Source: Blasia pusilla (Eukaryota; Marchantiophyta; Marchantiopsida; Blasiales). Taken from it: DNA of 64,000 nucleotides. The translations under genes were made by a program, and so were the position numbers. The notes under the pieces are model-generated. The model was not told the DNA's origin, made no database searches, and saw only the letters and a list, made by a program, of their open reading frames with translations. The stretch's first letter is position 1. Every line of letters starts with the position of its first letter. Below, piece after piece: positions 45,921-60,769 of this stretch. The stretch spans positions 9,796,001 to 9,860,000 of the forward strand of contig CM114275.1 in the NCBI GenBank assembly GCA_050084515.1, given 5' to 3'.

Positions 45921-47687
45921 GTGCATCAAAACCCTAACAAAAGAGTTTCCAAAATACAATACAAGGAAAAGATAGATCCAGTGCAAGATAACGTCTTAGG
46001 TCATCATTTAGAACTGCGTTTGCGGCTCTCAAGGCATGTGATCAAAAGTGATTAGGAGCAATTAGTAAGTAAGAAGTGCGAACTCTCTTCTTAAAAATTG
46101 AGGAATCACGTCCATATTTCAAACATTCTCAGATTCCAACCAGCAACTCATTTACGTGGGTCTCGATTAGGGGCTCATACGAGGTCCATTAGATATTTGG
46201 GACCGCCAGCCATGCAAATGCCATTTAGGTGTCTAGACTACCCAAAAAATCTATCCCAAGTCTCGGAAGACTTGCCCGTGTTGGGAAGTGAGGAACTAGG
46301 AAGGTTGACCTTGATGAAATGCTGAGTTAAGAATGGGTGAGTTGGAAGGACCCAAACCATACTAATGAGAGTGTGTTTGGGTGTAGATCAGCAATGAGGT
46401 TACCGCAACACTAGAGATCAACATTCGAGAGGAGTAGGGGCATGATACTTTTGGTGGTTCAAAGAGATTTCCTAGATTTTGAGACTTCAACTTGAGCCAA
46501 ATTTTTGCAAATGGGAGTCCTATACAACTAGTTCTTTAATTCAAGTGGTTCAAGATACATATTCAAAGGCAAAGGTCTGACTTTTGGAGAGAGGATACTC
46601 AAAAAGTTAGACCTTGTACCCTTGAATGTGTCTCATTGCAAACTGCCCTTAAAAGTGTTGTTGTAACCTTACAAAGATATACCCCACACCCTGGCTAGAC
46701 TTTTCTTAGAGAAAAAGCATGCTCACCTATCTTGCATTTGAGATCTTTATCTATGCTTGATTATGGGTTTAAACTTGGAAATGCATAGACTTGCCCAAAC
46801 CAAAGCTTCTTAATGGATTATCCAAGCCTAACAAGCGTGAAAGCTGGTCAAGAGCCTAAGCCTAAAAAGCTTGAGTTCTACTCACTAGGAAGTCCCAAGA
46901 ATGGAAAAAAATGTCGAGGCCCACACCTTGAAAGTTAAGGCTCTAGGTTTTTGATGGAATACTAACCCCTTCATTCTTGCATTTCTTCTCATTACAACAA
47001 CATTCAAGTGAAGCGCATGTCCTCTAAACAATAACCATAGTTTAGGGAAAATTTTTTTCAACATTACTCATCTCAATTCCAAGTAGTGGTTGCATTTTTT
47101 ATTGCACCACCCCAAAAATGTAATCCCTTCCCGCACAATATTGATCAAGTAGTATATTGGCGATGGAATAATTGATAGTACTTGGCTAGGGCCTGACCCA
47201 AACTTATGAAATCAACACCATAGCCAACCATTCCCCTCAATCCACAAACCACGCCTTCATTTTAGAAATTTGATGAGACATAAGCCAGACTACAAACAGT
47301 TAGCCCCAAAGCCATGAAAACTAGCGTTCCAAACTAAACATCATAGAAAATGAGAGCCTACATACAAAACCGCCTTGACCCAAGGGATATGCCTAAGCCC
47401 AAAGCCATGATCAAATTGAGAGATCCACCTACTGTCCCATCTATTGCTTTCCCAATATTACATCTCTGCAAAATCCATTGGTTTGAGTCTGATTTCTCAA
47501 CCTCAATTCAGAAAGCCCCAAGAAACCTCTTTCTCCAACTTGCCTGCCATAGCATGCCCTTCACCAAAACATTGAGATTTCATCTTGATCTACGACATTC
47601 TAAAGTTTTGGTGAGAAAGGTTTTATTCATTAAGTAATGCATTTTTTCACTTTATATAGTTCTAGCTCGTGCACTAGTTGGATGGTG

Positions 47688-50170
<2,483 letters not shown>

Positions 50171-50179
50171 ACTAGTGAC

Positions 50180-50755
50180 AACCTTCACACTGTCATGGAT
50201 ATCACGACTACCCTCACCTCCTCAGTGACCTTTGGATCTAGACACTCATCATCCAATCCCACCATTGGAGTCACTACTTACTATTGACTTGACATAGTCA
50301 ACCAACAAGGGAAGTCAGATGCGTGCCAAGCAGACACCATCTCCTAATCACTCTCCACGTGCCATCAAGCTCCTTTTGTCGTCTACTTGACTCGTACATG
50401 GGTTGTGACTCAACCCATTGTATCTTGGTTTCATCGATTGGGCCAATGAACCACTTGAAATTCATACTCTTCTAGTAATAGATCCCACTTAGCAATCTTC
50501 CATGTAATTTTGTCAGACTCCATGAACCATCTCAACGGACAGCGAATGATCGATGATGAATGTGAAAGGGTTGTCGAATAGATAGCACCTAAAATGTGGC
50601 ACAACCCACACTAAATCCAAACACTCCCCCTCATAGGAGATATATTTTGCCTCTTCAATCAACTCACATAAGCCATAACGAACTCCCTCTACTCGTCATC
50701 TCTCTAAGTGAGTACTACTCTTAGACCCAACATGCTCCAATCCATATAGAACTGG
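50180..50755 (-). mobile_element. Remnant of the same gypsy family (RNase H region)
   Basis: The segment aligns by eye with 33690-34260: the same order of a CATGGATATCAC block, CTCATCATCCAA(C/T)CCCACCA, CATAGTCAACCAACAA and ATAGCACCTAAAATGTG(G/C)CAC blocks. It is riddled with substitutions and indels and has no usable frame. This is the RNase H to integrase junction of the element. Confidence 0.8.
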
Positions 50756-52980
50756 AGTGTATAATCTTTAATACTCTTATCCATAAGATAAGATGTTAAA
50801 GTGGATTCTCTAGAGGGAAGATACAAGTGACACTAGATCTAGAGTGTGTTAGTTTTGGAGGGGAGTTGTTAGTCAAGTCTCTAGTGGGAAGATACAATCT
50901 TAAGTAACATCGAATTTGCAGAGTGTTCGTTCCGAAGGGGAGTTATCAATCAAGTCTTTGGTAGGGAGGAGCAAGTGATACCACATCTTATGAGGCAGGA
51001 GAAGTAAACCACTAGACTAAAAGGATAACAATACTAGCGGTAGAAAAGAGCTCTGGTTGCCAAGTTTATGAATTAGACTGGTGGGTACTGGAGAGTTATA
51101 ATTGTAATGAAGTGCAATGGTAGGAGGAAAATCAAGGGATGGCGAAGGTAGATTACACAAATCTCATGTGTAAGGATAAAAGAGCCGCGGTTTATGTAAA
51201 TACGAGCCGCGAGGTCAAGTGCTGTATGTGGGGTCAATTGAACAACATAGAGAAGTGAAGAGCATTTGACAAGGAGTAGAGTGATGTTGAAACAACAAAT
51301 ATTGAATTCAAATAGAGAAGGAAGGAAGGTAGGAAAAGTATAAAAGAAGGAAATCAGGTAGTAAGAGGAGAGTTGGTAGTGAGTTGGTGGAGAGTTTATA
51401 GGCAAGGAAAAGCAAGCAAAGCTATGTTGTTGTATACAACTGAGTATGTAAAGTAAAATAGAAATATCCACCTAGGGGGTGCTCCATGCTTGGAGATCCA
51501 ACATGAGAGGACTCGTGAATGAATGAATGCATGCATGAAGTATGATAGGGAATACGCGAGTATGATATATGAATAGAAGGAACATTACACCACTCTTTGA
51601 TAACACTCAATAATCGTTGAGCTACATCCACTCTCAATGTGAGGGAATCCAAGTTTATAGCATGCCAATGGCATTGTGTCATAACATATGTTTGGAAGTT
51701 TCAAATTTGAAAATATGAGCCTTTCCAAACCTCCCCTTGGAGTGTACTAATCTCAAGCCTTCGAGAGGGTGAACACAACATATTGAAGTGGCATGAAAAA
51801 CCTCTTTGGTACCTCGAAGAAGGTCCAAGAAAACTTCTAAAGGGATATCAATAGGTCACTTTTTCCCTTCTCCACAAATAATTTCATACCTTACTTCCAT
51901 ATCTTGGACAATTTTTTAAAAATGATTTTAAAGGGATCATTCCCAATTAATAACAACCTTTCTCTTAGTAATAATAGTACATATTCTACATCAAATATTT
52001 TTTTACTCATGATTCGATCTGGGGCCAAAGCTAGTGCTTGCCTTTTCGACCATTTTCCTTTTCCCATTCTCATCCTTACTTGATTCTTGCTAGTCCATTC
52101 ACTCACTCTGGCTACCTCTGGTTATAGTGGTCTCCTTTACATGGAGGTGACTAAAGGGTTCAAAATCGGGCCAGGTCAAAGAAAATGGGGAAAGGGTTCA
52201 ATGGACGACTAGGGTCCAATGGCGGAAGTTCATAGAGGAGTTTATTTGTTGAGGAGACTAGTAATTTTTTTGCGCGTACGATGCACTGGGTGACTCGGTG
52301 AGATGATTGGGGATGAAAAGACCCACATATGGAGGATGATAATGTGAAATTAGTGGACACATGGTGAATAAAGATTATTCTTAAAAAGATGACAAAAAAT
52401 AAGAAAGATAGAATTTTTTAATAATACACCTAACTTGGTTCAAGACAATTTTTCATATATTTTCCTTTGTTAATTGTGGGAAAATTAAATTATCCCCTTT
52501 CCAACCCCCATCTTCCAATAACTAAAAGAAAATCACTTATTTTTATGAAATTTTTTCCCAAAAGAGGGATTAAATTTTTTGCCCAATCTAATTTTAAATT
52601 TGAAAATAAAATAGAAATAATACATCTTCCATTATTTTGAAGAATAATTCTTGTCCCATTAGTGTCCTACTATCCTTTTCATTTTTCCCTTATAGGAAAA
52701 TTAATTTTCCCTTAAAACTAAACTTGTAAATTAATTTTTGACATAATTTCGCTGGCATGATGCTTGAATTTTTTTTTAAAATTTTAAATGAGAAAAAATA
52801 ATAAAAAGGAAAGAGACTCTAGAAGATTTCATGGGAAAAGAAATTTGAATATGATTTCATTGTAATTAATCAATTAATGTTAAAATTTAATAAAAAGAAC
52901 CTCCTCATTATGAAAACCGTACCATTCTTCTTTTCTGCTTTGCTAAGTATAAGGTAAAAAAATTAAAAAATCATGATTCG
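50756..52980. other. AT-rich interval without recognised genes
   Basis: No coding domain seen. 52380-52970 is very AT-rich with homopolymer A and T runs. Confidence 0.45.
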
Positions 52981-53310
52981 ACTCTGATTGGTGTCATTCA
53001 TAGGTCTTCAAAGTGAGTCCTTAATAGTATCATGTTCTCATCGCCCTCGTGTTTCCAACCGCTTCCACTCGAGAAAAGCTTTTCGACGTCCGAGCGAGGT
53101 GATGAGTGTAGGAGATACTGAAGTTAGAGGACGCTTGGACTATTTGGCAGCCATTAAGGTTTGCGTGTATGTACAAGATTGGATCCTTAGTCTCCTACGC
53201 GACTGAGATTTAGCGTGCAGTGTTGCAGAATTTTTGGTGATTACTGTGAAGGTGAATGTTTTCGTCTGTTTCATTTGTTGAGTGGTTTTCATTTACAAGT
53301 GAAAAATGCT

Positions 53311-53830
53311 CATTGGTTTGAATTTCACGCGTGGACTGCATGACCTACCAGTGGATCGGGCTTGCTCTTGTGGTGCCGACGACGAATAAAGCTTCAAGTA
53401 TAAGTGAGGGTGAATGGCCGCGTCTATTGTGTGTGCGGTGGCCTAAGGAATTGTTGGCACCATTGAGAAATGCTGATTACGTTGAATTGCAAGTGTAAAT
53501 TGTATGTCTTGATTGTGGATCAGGGTTCCTCTTGTGGTGTCTACGGCATACAAAACTTAAGGCGCAACTGTGCAGAAATGAGCTGTGGATATATTAAGAC
53601 TGCATGGTTTGAATACTAGGTAAATACTAGCCGTGCTGTTATGCAATGGTGAGGACCTTTGGGCGAGTATTTTGAGAGTGAATCATCCTCTCTGTGGTGT
53701 TTGTGGGTCCAGGCGCATTTGAGAGGAGTCCATTGCTTTGAATTCCCGAGGTGAATTGTATGCGACCTGTGCTTGGATCAAAGTTGGTGTTGTGGTTTCC
53801 TTGACCCACAAAATTTCAGACTCGCCTGTG
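53311..53830 (+). repeat. Three diverged repeats upstream of the CBP3 gene
   Basis: Three spaced copies (about 53311-53400, 53478-53580, 53735-53830) share the order TTGAATT, a GTGAATTGTATG-like block, GGATC, a CTTGTGGTG-like block, and then an ACAAAA block or its degenerate form. They lie in the roughly 700 bases before the start codon, in the presumed promoter/5' UTR. Confidence 0.55.
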
Positions 53831-53989
53831 CAGAGTTGAAAAAGGGTTTTGGATGTGATTTACTATATGATTGTCATTTTTGTGGAGGAACACTCGCATG
53901 TTTGGTTCTTTTGGCGTAGAGATTTTTAGGGGCAGAACTATTGAATTGAGACGGAGAATTGAAGGAAGTGGTGCCGGAGATTGAGCAAA

Positions 53990-56842
53990 ATGTTGGGAAG
54001 GGTGGGAAGAGCAGTCTGTCAGCTTAACCAGATGGGAATCGCAAGGTTCAGAGGAGGTGGATTTCCCGCTCTCTTGTATCGGCCCTATTCCTATGCAGCC
54101 CTTGAAGATTTGGACCACTCTTCGACTTCAGCTGATAAGGTACGTGGTCGGGTTTTGCCTTCAAATCCAAGATAGTAATTGAATCACACATCTCTGCTCA
54201 AAATTTCGCGGGATTTCAGAGTGTGTGCACCCATCTTGTTGTCCGGTGGATGTCACGAACACTGGCAGGAGGAATTCCTGTTGTGCATCTGCACAGATTC
54301 CTTACTTTTGGATCTGCTGAGTTTAGACACAACTGTCCCCCCATGTAGCCTGATGGGCTTGATTATTCTGTTTTGCAAATTCAGAGTTACCTCCAGTAAT
54401 CGTACAATTGCAAGGCCTTTGTTTTCGGGTACAACAGTTACACGCAAAGAGAGTTCTAAGCTTTGGCGCCCTGCAACAATGGGTCATGTTTTTTTTCTGC
54501 AGGATCAAACGGCTATCTTAGCCTCGACACCCAAACCCCTCAGTTTGGATTCAAACTCACGACATCGAGTGAACGATCCTCCACCAAAAGGACTCACTGG
54601 AGTAGCATTGAAAATTTTGGGGTTCTACAGTCGAGAGAGCCAACTTATTAGGGGAACTAGGACTCTTTATTCGCGTATCACCGCACAGGTTGAAAGACCC
54701 GAGCTATATGCAAGTATGTCACTTCTGACCAAATTTTTGGGAAAGAAAGTATGTGAATTCATTTAAAGTTGCATTAGGCTCCCAAAGTGTGGAAACTATT
54801 TGATGAAGTGATTCTGTTTGCTTACACGGCTTGATACTTGATCATATCTCTGTCACCATCTTCAATTCCAAGGTTTCAAATTCCCACTGAGTTTGGTCAC
54901 CTTATAGTTGGTGACCAAACTCAGAGGGAGCTGGTAAATGTTGTACTACTTTGTGGATCAAACTAGTGCAACCCATTGTCGTCAGACATAGTCCTTACTT
55001 GGTATCCCAGTTGTTGTGCTGAATTTCTTAAGGTAAGGTTTATTGAGTGGAGTAAGCCTTTTCTTGCATTGATGACAAGTGCAGGCTTCCTTTTGGAGAA
55101 AACGTTTAGAACAACCCATGCAATGCTGCTCTTGCATATGTGGCTATGTCTTGTGAGATTGCGAGCTGAAGGCAAGGAGGGAGCAAAGGTGGGCCAGGCT
55201 TTGTATGAAGTTTTCAATCATGATCTTGAACAGAGAATTGTTGGAGCAGGGGTGGGTGCTATGACCTTGAACTCTTTCAGTTGCTTCTTGCCCTCGAGTC
55301 ATGATTTTATTTCATGTGCCACTCCACCAGAGACTTCTCACGAAGGTTAAGTGTGTGGAAACTTAGTACAGTGAATGACTATATGGTCAAGTCTTTTAGG
55401 GTTGTATTTGCAGATATCATCGTGAATATTTCTGGAATAATTTTTCTTCAGACTTTTCAGACTAAAGAGTGCACAGTGAGATGTACTGCAGAAGACCTGA
55501 TTAAAACCCAGCCTCAAAGAGGCTATTTGCACTACTTGTATGAAGTGCCTTAACTTTCTCTCATTTTGCAATGATGAACATTTCTGTGGAGTAGGTAAAG
55601 ATGCTTGTCTCCAAGTGGATGAAAGAATTGGAAAAGAACTTTTATGGGGCTGTTGCAGCTTATGATAAGGCTATGCAACCAAGTGCAAAACAGGATGAGC
55701 TGGCCCATGCACTCTGGAGGTATTTGTCAATTACATTGTCGTATTTGTTTGAAAATTTGTAGCTGTGGCAGCTAACACCAGTGTTCATGTGGAAAATGAT
55801 TTCTTCTTAGGTCTCGGGCTATGTTTTAGTTATTTGTGTCTTTGTCTAAACCAGAAACAGCAAGAGCTGTTTCTTAATTGGTGGCAAGGAAATAACCCCT
55901 TTATGAATTATCTAGCAATGATGACAAGACAGACCATGTTCGCTTAGTGAATACCAGTTAGTGGATTTACAACACTGCCTGTTTCTTGTGCTGGTTAGGA
56001 ACATCTTTGCTGAGGATGATTCAATAATGCCGACTGGACCTAAAGGGGCTCTAGTTAAAGTATGTCTTCTGTTGGATCTCTTAATTGTGATTACACATCT
56101 CAATTACTGGGTGTTTCTGAATTTCATGCTTGTCTGCATCTCAGTTCAACTTCCATGTATGATATAAAAGTCACTTTTCAGGTGTTACGAATGAGTTTTA
56201 CATGCAGTGGGGGATTTGAATAAGTTGCTTGAGATTTGCTTGCTGATTGTAAATTCCTTGGAATAGTTATTTACCTTGAAGAGTTGCAAGATGATTTCCA
56301 ATCAAGTTATCTGCACCCTGTTTCTAAGTGGGGAAGACTTCAAGAAGATATTATTCCGTTATTTTGTGTCATGTCCATAGCAATAAACTGGGTTGTTCAT
56401 ATGTTACCCACTGCAGTCTTTCGCAAGATACATACGAAGAGAAGCTGCCTGTCTTGCTCTGACAGGTAATCATTTCTGTGGTTTGCAGATTTGTGTTGAA
56501 CTAGCCTGAGACCACGGTCTGTAGTAGAGTTTTCAGCATGAGATAGGGGAATTCTAAGCAGCATTGATGAGTTGATTGGTTTGATTTTGTTTTTCCCGTC
56601 AAGACCAGAGGAGTACATGGTGTATAGCAAGCTTTTTTATTGGTTGGAATCGAGGGTTCCTCAGTTTCTTTTTTACCAATACTGGTAGTTGACTTAACTT
56701 CCTTCCTTTGGTATGTGATTGGACAGACTCAGCGTCCATGCTTTCAGGCAACATTCTCTTTTCTGTGGATTTTGGAGTCCCTTCAAGTGAGCCACCTCCA
56801 AATCCATTCCAAGAGAAGTCCATCGAGCCTGCAACAGCCTAG
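53990..56842 (+). CDS. CBP3: Ubiquinol-cytochrome c chaperone (CBP3/UQCC1 family)
   Basis: A mitochondrial chaperone for assembly of the cytochrome bc1 complex (complex III), needed for cytochrome b maturation. Seven exons with GT-AG borders and matching phases give 292 codons plus stop: 53990-54139, 54503-54713, 55085-55251, 55595-55719, 55999-56059, 56417-56465, 56727-56842. Exon 1 encodes an Arg-rich N-terminus almost free of acidic residues before residue 39, typical of a mitochondrial presequence. The family domain is recognised by LLLHMWLCLVRLRAEGKEG, YEVFNHDLEQR, KWMKELEKNFYGAVAAYD and ELAHALWRNIF, then SFARYIRREAACLALTD and SGNILFS near the C-terminus. The final 25 residues (Pro/Ser/Glu-rich) look lineage-specific. 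The start is the only ATG upstream of the presequence in frame. Confidence 0.93.
54887..54924. repeat. Perfect inverted repeat in CBP3 intron 2
   Basis: Two 15-bp arms (CTGAGTTTGGTCACC and its exact complement) are separated by 8 bases. On the gene strand this would form a stable RNA hairpin inside the intron between exons 2 and 3. Confidence 0.95.
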
Positions 56843-58680
56843 GATATTGGACAACTTCATTTTTTAGTGTTCAGGATAGTTGAATTTCCACATATCCATT
56901 CAGGTCACCTAATGTCCTGTCCCAGCCATAGCTATTGAATTTATCACTGTTTGCGCCATATTCCCCAATGTATGTAGAAATGCTGAAGGTGGTATGTTAT
57001 TGAAGCACCACCTTGAAGGTCATTGGAATATTCTTACGAATGTGATTGTTGCTCAATATGCATGATCGGAATTAGTTCAAAATAGCCGATTCAAGGACAG
57101 TAGGATGTCTTCATTCAATGATTTGTTATCATTAGTAACTATTGTGAAGAGACTATTTTCCAACTTGTCCAATGCTCTTTGTCGATCCTTGCCGTATGCG
57201 AGTCTTGTGATGCTCATTGCTATTGTGAAGTTCAAAACTACATCAGTTCGCATCTGAAGAACCCATTGAGAATCTTCTACCATTCCCAAGATTTCATTCA
57301 ACTACAAGACAAGACCGCAAACAAGAAAATAACATCTTGGTTCAGTGAATGGTGTTTATTTCTCCAACTCATAAAATTTGTGCTATTAGTGAAGTGAATA
57401 ACAACTTTGCGTGAGCACAATAGAAGATCTTTTGCTGTCTTGGGTTATGAAAAGATTGTCTTGTTTCTTGAATGCTAAGGGATATTTGAAAATCAAGACT
57501 AGTTCAATTGGCAGGCTATTTGCCACCATGGAGCGGCTTTGGAGAGTTTTAATTTGACACACAATAGTACTCCCATATTGTTTATTTTTGGTTCTATTTT
57601 GGACATTCCTACTCAATCAAATATTTGTGGCTCTATAGATCTCATAGAGAGTTGTAAATGGGAATTTTTTGATTTTGGGTCGGGGAATGGAGTCTTCTCA
57701 TTGTAATTGTCTCAATTTGTAAGTATTTGCTTTATAGGCAACTTGTGATGATTATGAATTAAATAATACGCATAGGAAGTTTGAAATATCTCAGGAGTTG
57801 AGAAAGGAGATAGCATAATATCTTTGAAAGGTTTGCTAGCTTGTGGGTAGTAATATGTGTGCTTGACCTTTTATGTAAATAGTCTATTATGCCTGCATGT
57901 CTGTTGGTATTACTGGTGGTTGTGACGTCACTTCATCTAATAAAAGTGTGATTCACTAAGGGGAGTACTCCAGTGCCTCATAGGATACATACAGGTGTTT
58001 GCTTTTGTCTTGGTTGTGCGGAGGACTGGTGTTCATTTAAGGGCCCTTTGTTTGCATCGGAATAGATTGTTTTTGACTTTGACCATATTCGTGTTTGGTT
58101 TGAAATGGATTTGCATGGACGATGTGATTGGTGTTGTGCAAGAATATCAATCTTCCTCAACTCGTGTCTAAAATTTGTTATCATTATGTATCTTAGCATA
58201 TCTACAAATGAACAATTGGACAGATTTTTATCTAAAATGAAAATTCATATTTGAACTCATAAAAAATCTTCGATGTAAAGTTCATATGTAATGTGTTAGC
58301 ATAACATTCATTCCAAATATGACAAATGATCCATTCAATATTTTAGATTATAATAACAGTAGTAGATATGAGAGTCTACAACCAAGTATGAATATATGAT
58401 ATCCAATCAATCTTAATCTACTTTTATTGAAGAGAATCTAGGTTTGAAACAGCAATATAATTGCACTGTCACAAATTCCAACATAGGTTTGATCTAAGGA
58501 AGGTAAACTTCGCATGAGTTTCATAAAAAAATACAACCTCTTCTCGATAATTTCAAGATGATTTGTTTGCACAAGTTTTCCATTTGTTGTTGTGCATATA
58601 AAGATTGTTATAACTAATTACAAGCACATACACACAAGATATCATCTAGATCTATGGCATACATTATGTACATCTGATTC
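56843..58680. other. 3' flank of CBP3, no gene seen
   Basis: Begins with the CBP3 3' UTR (end not located) and continues as AT-rich DNA. Several short frames on both strands lack domain signatures. Confidence 0.45.
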
Positions 58681-58689
58681 ATCTGAGGT

Positions 58690-59560
58690 ACATCCATTGT
58701 TTTGGAGAAATCCTAGTGAGTACTAGCATTAAACCTACCACGTGCCACTCTCTCAAACATCCATCTCAGACTAATATAGTGATTGCACCGCGAGAAATCC
58801 ACACAATATACAACGCAATCTTGCAAGAACTACTGCTTAGCTTAGATTATCCATACCATCAATGTTAAGAAGGTGACATGGCGTACAATTATGCACATGG
58901 TCCTTCAAAACCATACCACCACATTCCTCCAATAAGAGAAGACGGGATGGCAAGACTTCACGTCCTCTCAAGATTATGCGCCCAACTGTCATATCCAACA
59001 CCATAAGTGACTAACCCTTGCAAATAGACAAATTCTTCTTGATGAAGATCGTTGATCGATAATCACCTCCCCAAATACTCGCATACCTTAACGTATCCCG
59101 CTACTATGAAATAGCCAACTTCTCAAACGCCAGGGACATAACTCTCTGAAACAACTACACCTTTGAAAATATGCACGCATTCATATATCAGAATCATGAA
59201 GATTCAACACCTCACCAACATCACGACGAATGAGTGTAGATAAATGAGGCTTCCAACCATAAACCAAAAAAAAAGTGTATCACATGACCAACCATATCTA
59301 TTGTAGGTCTCAATCTCCTAGGCGAGCTCTCTACAAGCTATACCTACGTAAACCTCTTGACCTGCTCCATTTGGCCAACTCTCTCCACTAGTCCATCTGC
59401 CTTAGGATGATGTGATGACGTATTGTGCTAGTTGATCAACGCCTAATCATACAAGACGTACCCTAGTTAAAAAACCACGGTACAGAGTTTCACAAGGAGT
59501 TTCAAGCTAGTGCGTCGTATTGACTTAACACTCGATTTAGGAATGCATATGCCACTCTAG
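58690..59560 (-). mobile_element. Remnant of the same gypsy family (integrase and PHD region)
   Basis: Aligns by eye with 32310-33190: the PHD-coding stretch is present (a TGATTGCACCGCGAGAAATCC-type block opposite GGCTGCACCCTTCGCACATCC, then ACACAATATACAACGCAA), followed by GTGACATGGCGTACAATTATGCACATGGTCCTTC, the post-integrase linker and the end of the integrase core. It is heavily mutated. It shows that the PHD finger belongs to the family rather than to one copy. Confidence 0.8.
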
Positions 59561-59934
59561 GGATGTCATTGAAGGAAAAGTCGAGAACTAGGTACGTCCA
59601 ACCTAAGGGTATTTTTTCTTGCCACCTGAAAAAAATTGGGCAAAAAGTCGAAATTAAGTAAGGTAGGGTCAAATCCATTATTTTAAGTCAACATAAGGAA
59701 GGTAGGGCGAAAATCTTTAAAAGAAAGTTGATTTTTGAGCTGAAAGTTTGAAGGATGGATGAAACTCTCTAGTGCCACATGTCTATTTATCATTGGTTAG
59801 TATAATATAATGCCAAATATAATACCATATAATCATATCTTATCTTATGTAACATACTATAACATAATATGCTAAAAAGGGAAAATATGTATAAAAAAAA
59901 AGAGTATTTGAATCTAATATCCTATAACTCTAGG

Positions 59935-60460
59935 GGTTCCAATTTGGAGAGTTGGTTTCCATAAGACTACTAATAATCATGGGCCACATTTGTGAGTTTT
60001 TATTTTTAATTCAACTTGTAGGTGGGCATTTGGAGTATTTTTCCCCCCTTGGGCTTATGAGGTTGGTATCCATGACCTTGAAAAGTTTCAGGATTTATGC
60101 ACCTATGAATGAAGTGAAGGGAGATCAAGAGGACAAGATTGAAGAAGAAGAAGAGTTACTCTGTCCATTCCCTTGTTGTTGTTGATTATTTTTCCTTGAT
60201 ATTGGGACAACATATTTTTCCATCTTTGGATTCATTTGATATTTTCTCTAATTTTCCATGATGATCTTCCCTTGGGTGTGAACGGTTCATATTTGGAGAG
60301 TTGGTCTCCACAAGAGTATTAAAAATGACGAGCCACATTAGCGGTTTTTCATTTTTAATTAAACTTGTAGGTGGACACTTGGAGTGTTTATTTTTCCTTG
60401 GGCTTATGAGGTTGGGATCCATGACCTTGGAAATTTTCAGGATTTATGCACCTATGAATG
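59935..60460. repeat. Spaced direct repeat, two copies
   Basis: About 170 bp occur twice (roughly 59940-60112 and 60288-60460), 346 bp apart. Shared blocks are ATTTGGAGAGTTGGT, CTTGTAGGTGG, CTTGGGCTTATGAGGTTGG and TTTCAGGATTTATGCACCTATGAATG. The copies are diverged but easily aligned. Confidence 0.85.
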
Positions 60461-60652
60461 CCCCATTTAGTTGGTGGTGATGATATGCCATCCAAATTAG
60501 AGGTTTAATTTTACATGGAAGGGTTTTTTGGCATGCCTCAAGAAACTCTTTATTTTTGCAACCAATGTCGAGCTAGGGATTGAGGGGAGGAAATAGGTCA
60601 AGAACCAACGGGAAGTAGGTCGAGGCACAAGCTCGACGCCATGTACCTTCTC

Positions 60653-60691
60653 CCCTTGTGTTGTACCTCATTAGAAGGTACAACACAAGGG
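60653..60691. repeat. Perfect 16-bp inverted repeat
   Basis: Arms CCCTTGTGTTGTACCT and its exact complement are separated by 7 bases (CATTAGA), about 80 bases upstream of the first sequence attributable to the LINE. Confidence 0.95.
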
Positions 60692-60769
60692 TAAAGGGTG
60701 CCAAGAGCTTGGGCGAGAGGGCAGAAATCAAGTGGCGGGAGCGTGCTAGGAGAAGATGTGTGTGTGTGT

